The translations under genes were made by a program, and so were the position numbers. From the NCBI GenBank assembly GCA_014218235.1, contig CM024757.1, forward strand, positions 147,635,371 to 147,699,370: 64,000 bases of DNA. The letters run 5' to 3'. Each line of letters opens with the position of its first letter. The stretch's first letter is position 1. The stretch is from Colocasia esculenta (lineage: Eukaryota; Streptophyta; Magnoliopsida; Alismatales; Araceae). Under the pieces are notes generated by a model. It worked only from the letters and a program-made list of their open reading frames with translations. It made no database searches and was not told the origin of the DNA. Of this stretch, positions 55,801-64,000 are shown piece after piece.

Positions 55801-56863
55801 AGTTTCTCCTCCAAATCTTCTTATAACCTTGTCAAGTCTATGGGAGTTAAGCGACCTACTCTCCAGAAAATTTGGCACAATTCCTTTTACCGTAGAGCAT
55901 CGTTGTTTTGCTGGAAGAGTGGTCCCAGTGGATCAAAGAGTTGCCGAAAGTGGTATTAATATGGTATCTCGTTGCTCCTGTTGCAAGTCTCCTCAGTTTG
56001 AAGATTATAATCATCTCTTCATTCATAGCGACATGGCTATTGCTCTTTGGAGTTGGCTTCAACCACTCATCAATTCAAAGATTCATCTCCACAGCCAGAT
56101 CACTGCTAGAGTCTAGAGTTTTATAATGCACAGTAACATCAGTTCACCCTTAGGCTTCATCTCCCTTTATTGTCTTACTCTTATGTTGTGGGAAATCTAG
56201 AAGGGGAGGTGTTCAGCCAGGTTTGATTCTAAGAAGATTTCTGCTGGGGAAGCTATCAAAAGCATCAAGTTTATGATTTCTTGCTCCCTCTCTAAAGTGC
56301 AGTTTAAAGTTGCTCCTCCTTCCAAAGAGTTGCACGCCCTTCATCAGTTTGGTTTCTTCCCCAATTGCTCTACTAAACAGTTCAAACTCATTAGATGGAT
56401 CCCTCTGATATTTGATTTCTGTTTGAATGTTTATGGAGCTAGCAAAGGCAATCCAGGGGAGTGTGGTGGTGGCGGATGTATTTGTGAGAGGCAGGGCAAC
56501 GTTCATGTGGATTTTGCTCACTTCTATGGTTTTGGCAATAGTATGATCGCTGAACTTAGAGCACTTTGTGATGGCCTTCGCTTGGCAGCTTTTCTTGGTT
56601 TTCGTCTCTCCATTGTTTACTCAGACTCCATGTCTCTGGTCAACTCCTTCAAGAAAGGCAGGTGCTTCTCCTGGATTGCATATAGATGGTGGCGTGATGC
56701 AAGGGCTATGTTAAACCAGGATTCCATTATGATGTCCCATGTATACCAAGAAACCAATCAGGTCGCAGATTCTTTAGCGAACTATGCATGTCAGGTTAAG
56801 CTTAATAATGTGTTTGGAGGCATAGTAGTGTTCCTCACTCTTGTAAGGGGTCTATTGTTTTAG
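52808..56863 (+). pseudogene. LINE-1 ORF2: endonuclease, RT, zf-RVT, RNase H
   Basis: It starts with the ATG at 52808, overlapping the ORF1 stop by ATGA. An APE-type endonuclease lies in 52808-53530 (NIRG, VGDDFN, SDHAPLLV). RT lies in about 54120-55100 (FRPVSLCNFCYKIVSRIL, GAFVKGRF, KLDIRKSYDSVEW, GLRQGDPIAPALF, YADDTLIF at about 54860). A zinc-binding region (CSCCKSPQ) is near 55975. RNase H is at 56273-56863 (ASKGNPGECGGGG, AELRALCDGLRLA, YSDS, ADSLANYA). Almost all of 52808-55790 stays in one frame, broken only by stops (53021, 53945, 53960, 54605, 55301, 55616, 55682); frameshifts follow near 55790. The first RNase H aspartate is Tyr (56432-56434); LINE-2 keeps Asp there. Confidence 0.9.
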
Positions 56864-56984
56864 ATAAAACCGGCCTCATGCATGTTAGATTGGTTTGACG
56901 AGGGAACATCCTTCGTTCCTATTGTATTTGCCTTTTTACCATATATTCCTGGCCCAGGTGCTCATTCTTGTAGAGTGGGAACAT

Positions 56985-57060
56985 TCTCTCCCTCTGGGGG
57001 ATGGTGCACTCTCCTAGGTTTTGACCCTAAGGACCATTTTTTTCAAAAAAAAAAAAAAAA
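56985..57060 (+). other. LINE-1 conserved 3' end and poly(A)
   Basis: 'ttctctccctctgggggatggtgcactctcc' is shared almost unchanged with LINE-2 (23719-23750), though the surrounding sequence has drifted. The A16 tract abuts the target duplication. The block is the likely 3' recognition signal for the family's reverse transcriptase. Confidence 0.7.
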
Positions 57061-57504
57061 GATATGAAGGACTCTTTTCCTTAAAATCTGGAAGCTTGAC
57101 AGTCTGAGGGACGCTTACAGATGTCTTTGTAAGACACGTAGCAGCCTTGAAAAGATTCTATGAAACTGGACTCCAGATATGTTTATAACAAGAAGTAATA
57201 GATAAAGGAGAATAGAGAAGTGCGATCTTCATTTAATAGATTGTCGTTCAGATAACGGAGAAAATATCAAAGTGTAAAACCTATATGCAACTATAAAAGC
57301 ATATATTGATTTTGTTCATTAAATGATTCCATAAAGAATTAAAAAGTTAATCGAAATAGTAATACATTAATCATTATGCAAAGATAGCATCAATCATTAC
57401 AGAAATTAAGTATCAATTGATAATAGAAATCGATTCCTCGCTTCAACTTTCCAGGAGTCGGAGTAGGATCAATTCAACAATCGATAATATAAATTTATAT
57501 ATAT

Positions 57505-58005
57505 AGACAATCGATATAAGACTTCGACTTTAGAGCAGTCGCAGTGAGACTTTGACTGATGATCTTAATTAGTCAATCGATATTTAACTTCAACTTCACT
57601 GGAGTCGCAGTGAAACTTTAACTGATGATCTTCATTCATTAATTGATATCTAACTTTGACTTCACTGGAGTCGCAATGAGACTTTGACTGATGATTTTTA
57701 CTCATTAATCGATATCTAACTTTGACTTCATGGGAGTCGCAGTGAGACTTCGACTGATGATTTTTACTCATTAATCCATATCTAACTTCAACTTCATGGG
57801 AGTCGTAGTGAAACTTTGACTGATGATCTTTACTCATCAATCGGTATCACACTTCGACTTCACGAGAGTCGCAATGAGACTTCGACTGATGATCTTTACT
57901 CATCAATCGGTATCACACTTCGATTTTCTAGGAGTCGGAGTCAGACTTGGTTGTTCATCGATCGATATTACACTTCAATATCACAGGAGTCGGAGTTAGT
58001 GTGAT
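57505..58005. repeat. 63-bp subrepeats, array unit 4
   Basis: About eight copies of the 63-bp theme. 'tcattaatcgatatc' variants replace 'tcatcaatcgatatc' in several copies. Confidence 0.8.
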
Positions 58006-58226
58006 ATATGTATAAGTTGTGTACTTAGAAAATTCGCTTAGACGAGTGTCAATACATTGTTTACTGGAAGTTGTATATTACAATATACATGAGCCTTTAT
58101 ATGCATTCTCATGAATTTGATAAGATAATGATTTTGTCATAAACAAAAATAATAAGCAAGCATTTGCAAAAATAGTTGCACAACAGACCCAACTGATGGA
58201 TCAACAGCCACAACCTGGTTATAATA

Positions 58227-58505
58227 TTACTCCCTTACGGCTTCAACCATCTCGTCCCAATATTCATCGAACTGGTGTAGAAGTAGCTCTTGCCCGGCCT
58301 TTAGATTATTCAAATTATCCATGATTGTAGTCATCGATTCCAATGAAGCATAAGGATTTCCAGCCTCAAATGCTTTGTTGGTGAATATCAACACTTCCTC
58401 CTTAACACGTAGGTGTGTTTCCCTTTCTGCATGTGCATATGTGGCTATATCCTGGCAAAGTAATTCCATGGCTAAAAGCAACTGTTCCCATGCATTTATG
58501 TCCAT
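58227..58505 (-). CDS. Small conserved array ORF, unit 4 copy (92 codons)
   Basis: The frame runs from MDINAWEQLLLAMELL to DEMVEAVRE. It is the longest and probably ancestral version of the small ORF; unit 3 has an early stop, and units 1 and 2 share a 35-bp deletion in its middle. It is Leu/Glu/Met/Ala-rich with heptad-like spacing and acidic overall. It begins about 117 nt downstream of the PBS on the minus strand, and its stop is followed by the LTR side within about 40 nt, so the internal region holds nothing else. I know no matching family; reduced gag or a packaging-related peptide is a guess from position. Confidence 0.45.
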   Translation of the reverse strand: MDINAWEQLLLAMELLCQDIATYAHAERETHLRVKEEVLIFTNKAFEAGNPYASLESMTTIMDNLNNLKAGQELLLHQFDEYWDEMVEAVRE

Positions 58506-58621
58506 TCTGTCATGGTCAGCAAATTAAATGCATAAAATAAAGAATTTCTACTATTTCCATACAAATTCCCAAGTTTATACCCCATCTTATTGGTCATGTT
58601 TTTAGGGTTTATGGAACCATA

Positions 58622-58632
58622 CTCTGATACCA
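58622..58632 (-). promoter_or_regulatory. PBS of array unit 4
   Basis: The complement is TGGTATCAGAG; the LTR edge at 58641 reads TATCACAACCC, its terminal TG changed to TA. Confidence 0.7.
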
Positions 58633-58640
58633 ACTAAACT

Positions 58641-59066
58641 TATCACAACCCAATAATTTGCAAATAATCGAGAAATGACAAAAATGTCATGCAAAAGTAA
58701 ACCCTATTTATATATATATCAATTTTTGTTTGTCTGTAGTGGAAAATTATACAAAATACCATACTTATACTTTACAAGGAATTGGGATAGGTATCTATTT
58801 CTATTACAAGTTTACATCTCTAACAAGTTAAAGAACTTGTGGAATAGCACTCTGTCATACCCCCCCCCCCCTCGGAAATTGTCTCCTCATGGTCATCTAA
58901 AAGGGAGTAGGAAACAATAAGCAATCTTGCCCAGTAGGTTTCACTATTCTCTTATAAGAAAAGAAGGAATGTACAATAGTAAAAACTAGGATTTAAACAA
59001 ATATAGCATCTATCTATCCATTGCAATCAGTAGATCGTGAGTGTATGAACAATAGTTTAGAAGAAA
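58641..59066 (-). repeat. Last partial array LTR
   Basis: It is collinear with the first ~430 bp of the other unit LTRs, including the TATA box, a run of 12 Cs at 58860-58871 and 'gcaatcttgcccagtagg', then departs at 'agaagaaaacagaac' (about 59066). The array ends here. The break is close to the point where unit 1 starts (about 440 bp into the LTR). Confidence 0.7.
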
Positions 59067-59566
59067 ACAGAACTAGAAAAGTTGTAAGAATAGAGATGCC
59101 CTCTACCAATCTACAAGCAAGCAATACAAATCATGATACAGTTCATGGAAATGACCAATTTAATATATAGTGGTGTCATGTCAAACACCTAGTAGATCCA
59201 TTATCATTTCGTATGACCATAAATAAATTTGTGTGCTCCTTCTGGGCCTGAATTGGCCCCATTTGCACAGACAGCAGTTCAGAGGAGTCTAGAGACTCAC
59301 AATTTGTCATTTCATTTCCATTCTTGATAAACAAGTATATTCGGTTCTTGGATACTCATCAGATGCGGAACAATATCACAAGAAGCTAGTTTCTATGTAT
59401 TAGTAATTCAAGATATCCGAAAGGTATAAGAGTCAAAATAATTTAGGATACTCAAAATTGAATCAAGGATAACCCTAATTGACAGTTATATGACTTATCC
59501 TAGTGGTATAGTAGCTTTGGACTACGAAAATAAGAAATGCAACTTGGTATGATAGTTTAGATCCTT
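59067..59566. other. Unassigned AT-rich stretch
   Basis: No ORF of interest, repeat or known element end is visible. It may be older intergenic DNA or the unrecognised flank of the CACTA-like element. Confidence 0.4.
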
Positions 59567-59959
59567 ATTGATGGATCTACATGAAAAAGATTGTTTAGCG
59601 ACAGACTAGTTCCATCACTATTCTGTTGCTAGAGAGTTTAGCGATGAAATAGCGACGGAACTAATCCACAGCTATATATTGGATGCTAATTAGCGACAGG
59701 TCAACGGCTGTGGCTATGCCATCGCTAATAGCGACTGATTAGAGACTGTAAACTACCGTCGTAAAATCTGTCGCTAATTTAGGCAACAATGAATATCCAG
59801 ACAGGTAATCTGAAATGGTCGCTAAATTAGCGACGGACATCCAGTTCTTAATGTAGCAACAATGACAGTCCATCACAACTCTGTCACTAAACAGCAACAG
59901 AAGAGTATAATCCATCTCTATTCAGTCGCTAAATAAACAAAATATTATAATAATATATT

Positions 59960-59963
<4 letters not shown>

Positions 59964-59999
<36 letters not shown>
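59964..59999. repeat. (AT)n microsatellite
   Basis: About 18 AT units lie within the CACTA-like end. Confidence 0.95.
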
Positions 60000-60002
<3 letters not shown>

Positions 60003-60210
60003 CATTGTATACATTTTCATATGACAATTAACTAGAAAATAAATATATCACAATCACCATTTAAACATAACAAAATCACATAAGTAATTAAGTTAAATTT
60101 AAATATTTCACACTAATTCCAATATTTGTTAAATGTTCGCCAACAAGTCACAAAAGTGTTTACATAGATAATGAAGAAGATAAGAATGGAAAATTCAAAT
60201 GAAGAAACTC

Positions 60211-60279
60211 CTAATCGTCTGTAAGATGAGTCTTGTGGTCGTCGTTATCTGCATCACTGCTAGCCTGTTCTCCAACAGC
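60211..60279 (-). pseudogene. Terminal exon of a CACTA-type transposon gene
   Basis: On the minus strand a good 3' splice site (TTTTTTACTTGTAG) is followed by 22 sense codons and a TAG stop: AVGEQASSDADNDDHKTHL and three more residues. The acidic, Asp-rich end and the position about 640 bp inside the element end fit the last exon of a CACTA transposase-type gene. The upstream exons should lie at 60290 and beyond but are lost where Gypsy-D LTR begins. The exon reading is an inference. Confidence 0.4.
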
Positions 60280-60377
60280 CTACAAGTAAAAAATAATTAT
60301 TAGATATGTATGAATATGAAGATGAAATAAGATATCATTTTATATTAACAAACTATAAACTTAAACCTAAATACTCC

Positions 60378-62558
60378 TGTCAAATTATAACTGAGAGTCC
60401 AATTTGGACTCGGTCAACTCCCACATGTCCAGTTTGACTCTCTCCACATGTTGAAATTGTCTACACTATGAACAGTGTGATGCTCCTCGTCGTTCAAATC
60501 TGTTAAACCAATAACGAGCTTGATCCGACTGCGTCTCCTACGAACCGGCCAAAGCCTCGGAAGGGATATCAACACACACATGTCCATGGAAATACAAAAG
60601 AACATGCTGAACATATATGAGATGTCATATCTTATACATATTCACATAAAATGTACATATCCAGCTCTGAACTAAAGTCAAAGTACAGAGTGCAACTGCC
60701 TGGGACAAAACCCTCAAGGCACAACAGAAAGGAAATTACTCTGCTGGTGGCATAGGTCCGACTCCGCTACGGTGCGGTCCCGAACTAGAAGAGGGACGAG
60801 AACCCTCCTGCTCTCCTTCACCTGGAAGAAGAAGGGGTGAGCCTCACAAGTCACTGGCAGTAGGGCAACTCCCCAAAAACTGAGAGAACGATAATCAAGC
60901 GATAATATAAACAAGGCATATACTCAATTAAAAGGTAACACTACCTACACATGGTACTACAGCTGTGAATAAATAAATGGCAACTCACGTACACGTGTAC
61001 AAGCTAAAGAAGGGCAAGCCGTGCACGACTCATGAGAACTGGTTTGCAACGCCAGTCACTGACCTGGATAAACCACACAAGACTACATCTCAATCTCGCA
61101 ACCACGAACGAAAGGTCCAACTACCGCTCCACCTAAACAGGGTCAAGAACTGTGTGGACCAACTAACACCACTCCTATAGACCACACAACTACAGGCCCA
61201 TGCCTGGCACCTTTAAGGACTCCGGCCCGAGCTCCCTAAAGTGAGGCACTGGAAAACCAGACTAGCTGGGGACCAATACGTCTACTAGTGTTCGTCCCCC
61301 AACCACGAGCACGCTACAAGCGACTGCACACCAACAAACACATGTCACTACCCATTATCGTCTTTCCCTCAGTCGGATGTACAACTCAAACTCAAAAGTG
61401 AGGGTGTCCAGGAAGACGACACAAACCTTAACGGTACACACCGTACCGAGACAAACTGAGCACCCTGTGCTTGGCTTATAATGAACCTGGGGTATCTGAC
61501 TTGAGGGGTAACCACAAAAGGCTTAATGAACACATATCCAAGCAAACTCGATGTTTCCAACCACGATATGAGCCAACACACCCCTTACATACTCTACATT
61601 ACTTAACCAACACTGCACAAGCAATGTACAATAGAAAACAGACAGACTGGCCACATAACCCAACAGCTCGGGTGGCCACATTCTAAAACGCGACCAACAT
61701 AGTGGATGCCATTCGAAGCATGAATCGCGACGAAGCAAATCGTTACTTAAAACTTGAATCGTGACGGACAGGTCATCGCGTACAAAACGCGACGTCTGGA
61801 TCCGTTGTCTTTCAAACTGAAGAACCGTACCTTGTTTTCTCATTCCAGAAATCACACCAAATAGCTATACATTATTGTAAAGCATGAAATAACCATTCAC
61901 ATGATATCCTAAGCATGCTTACTACCAAATATAAGCAATACTACAATTAAAACACCTCTAACCTAATCCACACAAGCCACACAACCAAAACAAGGAGAAA
62001 GTTCCACTACCGATACGAATAACACAATAATGACACCATCCCGGCGTTTCTCGTGCTCCGAAGCACCTCCTCGCATCGGAAGCACGCCGAAAATCACACC
62101 AAAATCCCTTAATTGTCGGAAACTCCCCCGCAGTTCCCCTATGGCTGAACAGTACAACCTGCACTGTTTGGCTAGGGCTGGGAGCCCAAACAAAATGCAG
62201 GCTAAATCGTGATGTATCGAGTCGTTGTGTTCAAAACGCGATGTACCTAGTCGTCGCAATTAAGACCCGACGTCGCTGCATGCGCCACGCGGCGCGCATG
62301 CAGCTGCACCCACGTAAAAGCGGGGTTAAATCGCGACGTAGCAAGTGGTCGTGTTCATGAAGAATTGCAACGCCTGTGTTGGTCACGTTCTTAATGAGCA
62401 CGCCAGAGATTTGTTGGGCTGGAAATTTCCCACCCTCCAACCTCACACCCTACTACACACAGCATCAAACACTCATGCACACATACAAACTCAACTAATG
62501 GGCCACACACTGGCCCCCAAACCCAATAAACTACGATCCGAAAGTTCAGGATATTACA
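60378..62558 (-). mobile_element. Gypsy-D 3' LTR
   Basis: The right end is firm: ...GTTCAGGATATTACA at 62558, followed by the 3' end of a Gypsy on the minus strand. The left edge is proposed at TGTCAAATTATAACTG (60378), just before a near-palindrome (gagtccaatttggactc). 'cacctggaagaagaaggggtgagcctcac' (60820-60848) parallels 13905-13935. CGCGACG motifs cluster at 61690-61800 and 62210-62365. Short ORFs on both strands here have no recognisable content. Confidence 0.65.
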
Positions 62559-62657
62559 TTACTATCACCTAAAAGAAATTTCATCCTCGAAATTCAGGAA
62601 GTAAACTCAATCAAAAGTTTATCATATGCAAGACTATCACCTAAAAGAATTAAAAGC

Positions 62658-64000
62658 TTACTCAAACAAGTATGGATACGTTCTATACATCTCATCTGCC
62701 AATTCCCAAGTATCTTCTCCACCCTGCCTGTTTTCCCATCTGATTTTGACTAGCTCTATGTCTTTATTTCTCAGCCTCTGTATTCGTCGTCCTGTAATCA
62801 TTACTGGATAATCTGGCATGGACATATTTGGTTTCAAATCATCCCGAGTATAGCTGACAACCTGCGAAGGGTTCCGAATGTATCTTCTTAGCATGGAAAC
62901 GTGGAACACATCATGAGCATCTGTAAAATATGTTGGAAGCTTCAATCTATATGTCGTTTCGCCAATTCTTTCTAGAATCTGGAATAGGCCTACATAACTT
63001 GAACTTAATTTGCCTTTTCTGCTGAATCTCAATACGCCCTTTATTGGAGAAACTCTTAAGAACACATAATCACCAACTTCAAATTGTAGTGGCCTGCGCC
63101 GTGTATCTGCATAACTCTTTTGTCTGTTTTGGGCTGTTTAAAGCTTCTCTTTAATAAACTTAACCATCTCTGCACATTGTTGCACTAATTCTGGTCCCAT
63201 GACTTGCCTCTCTCCTACCTCATGCCAATTTAAGGGAGTTCTACAAGGTCTTCCCTATAGAGCTTCATATGGTGCCATTCCAATGCTTGTGTGGTAACTA
63301 TTGTTGTAAGAAAATTCTACCATGCCCAAATATTGTTTCCAACTACCTCCCCAAACTAAACAACAGGCTCGTAGCATATCTTCAATAGTCTGAATTCTTC
63401 TTTTCGTCTGTCCATCTATCTGGGGATAGTATGCTGAACTGTACCTCAACTGTGTACCAACAACTCTTTGCAAACTCCTCCAAACACCTAAAGTAAACAT
63501 GGGATCCCTATCTGAAACAATAGATACAGGAATTCCATGTAGTGGCACAATTCTATCCACATATAATCTTGCTAATCTGTCCACCGCCCATGACATACTC
63601 ACGGCTAAAAATCTGCACACCTTTGTCAATCTATCAATAAAGACCCATATACCATTGTGACCTGACGCTGTCATGGGCAATCCCGCATCAAAATCCATAG
63701 CTATGTCATCCCATTTCCACTGTGGAATAGGTAGTGGCTGCAATAAACCTCCTGGCCTTTGATGCTCTACTTTAACTTGCTGGCATACTAAACATCTTGT
63801 TATAAATTCTGTTATTTCCTTCTTCATGCTCGGCCACCAGAAATGCTTCTTCAAGTCTTGATACATCTTTGTTCTTCCCGGGTGAATAGTGCACCTTGAT
63901 CGGTGTGCTTCTTCTAACACTTTCTGCTTCACTCCTGCTTCACTTGGGACATACAACCTGTTCTTAAATCTGACCACACAATCATCATCAATGGTTACAT
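62658..64000 (-). pseudogene. Gypsy-D integrase and C-terminal chromodomain-like region, partial
   Basis: The frame enters the window at 64000 and runs leftward. An H2C2 finger (HRSRCTIHPG...CLVCQQVK) is at about 63765-63920. The integrase core has MDFDAGLP and SDRDPMF. The third catalytic acid, exactly 35 residues after the SDRDP aspartate, is Lys (63402-63404, ttt on the plus strand). AYNNS-type and MAPYEAL blocks follow, then a stop near 63255 and another near 63137. The C-terminus at 62658-63065 has FLRVSPIKGVLRF, GKLSSSYVGLF, VFHVSMLRRYI and a KIRWENRQGGEDTWE chromodomain-like end. Gag and RT lie beyond the window. Confidence 0.9.

Larger units (their letters stand above)
27938..57060 (+). 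mobile_element. LINE-1, full-length L1-type LINE containing SIRE-1
   Basis: It starts GATAATGGTGGATGGG at 27938 and ends in 16 As at 57045-57060. Flanking 12-bp duplications are ATATGAAAGACT (27926-27937) and ATATGAAGGACT (57062-57073), one mismatch. Removing SIRE-1 (28225-51568) and its duplication leaves about 5.8 kb: a 5' region with GC-rich leader, ORF1, ORF2 with endonuclease, RT and RNase H, and a 3' UTR. Plant L1 lineages with a C-terminal RNase H are established. Many stops make it inactive. Confidence 0.9.
27492..58640 (-). repeat. Array unit 4, split by LINE-1 and its nested load
   Basis: The left part is 27492-27937 and the right part 57062-58640. After removing LINE-1 with its cargo and one duplication copy, the unit is about 2,013 bp, like the others. 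The junction is exact: the 'atatgaaggact...ttttccttaaaatctggaagc' run of units 2 and 3 is split at this point. The right part holds 63-bp subrepeats (57505-58005), the intact 92-codon ORF and a PBS at 58622-58632. Confidence 0.75.
59567..60377 (-). mobile_element. CACTA-like transposon end
   Basis: The left edge near 59568 (tctacatgaaaaagattg) resembles a decayed CACTACAAGAAAAA terminus. It is followed by many short inverted copies of TTAGCGACGG / CCGTCGCTAA-type sequence (59595-59935), the subterminal pattern common in plant CACTA elements. A terminal gene exon on the minus strand lies at 60211-60279. The other end is replaced by Gypsy-D LTR near 60378. Confidence 0.5.

Noticed and set aside
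60977..62572. Several 60-110 codon frames on both strands
   Set aside because: They lie in the Gypsy-D LTR, show no conserved motif, and resemble the chance frames of the GC-rich LTR at 13.5-15.8 kb.

Overview
This window reads as nuclear DNA from a flowering plant. It consists almost entirely of transposable elements, most of them broken. The lineages are typical of plants: Ty1/Copia elements of the SIRE/Maximus type, with long LTRs and an extra envelope-like 3' reading frame; Ty3/Gypsy chromoviruses of the Tekay/Del type; L1-type LINEs carrying a C-terminal RNase H; and a CACTA-like remnant. All readable primer-binding sites match plant initiator-methionine tRNA (TGGTATCAGA type). I see no host protein gene, tRNA, rRNA or CRISPR array. 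The species cannot be told from the sequence.

Layout. 1-627 is the end of a plus-strand Gypsy LTR inserted in an LTR of a deleted minus-strand SIRE element (SIRE-A, about 628-4839). SIRE-A itself lies in an older plus-strand Copia gag remnant (Copia-B, 4840-7072). 7073-15845 is a mosaic of Ty3-type LTR pieces around a tiny chimeric internal region (12814-13537). 15846-17923 is the 5' half of a third minus-strand Copia (Copia-C), followed by its LTR from 17924. From about 19026 to 59066 there is a tandem array of about 2.0 kb LTR-like units. Each has a PBS, a TATA box, 63-bp subrepeats and a short minus-strand ORF.

The array is interrupted by two LINEs of one family: LINE-2 (20972-23783, 5'-truncated) and LINE-1 (27938-57060). 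LINE-1 contains in its ORF1 a complete minus-strand SIRE element (SIRE-1, 28225-51568, TSD TGGGG). SIRE-1 contains in its pol a complete plus-strand Gypsy (E1, 36043-46458, TSD CTCCA). This is a four-level nest (array unit, LINE-1, SIRE-1, E1), with target-site duplications readable for LINE-1, SIRE-1 and E1. Removing the insertions gives about 5.8 kb for LINE-1, about 12.9 kb for SIRE-1 and 10.4 kb for E1, all normal full lengths for their families.

59067-60377 holds unassigned AT-rich DNA and a CACTA-like end with a terminal transposon-gene exon. 60378-64000 is the 3' LTR and integrase of another minus-strand Gypsy (Gypsy-D) that runs off the window.

No element looks able to move by itself: gag, pol and LINE ORFs all carry stops or frameshifts, and several catalytic residues are changed. 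The least ordinary features are four. First, the tandem PBS-LTR array and its small conserved ORF. Second, the sharing of a U3 region between that array and Copia-C. Third, the independent short-motif arrays (ATCGATGT, AAATCGTTGT, CGCGACG, GTTGACGGCAAC, GTGCTAT) at comparable places in otherwise different LTRs. Fourth, a small hairpin preserved in the U5 of three SIRE-type LTR families.
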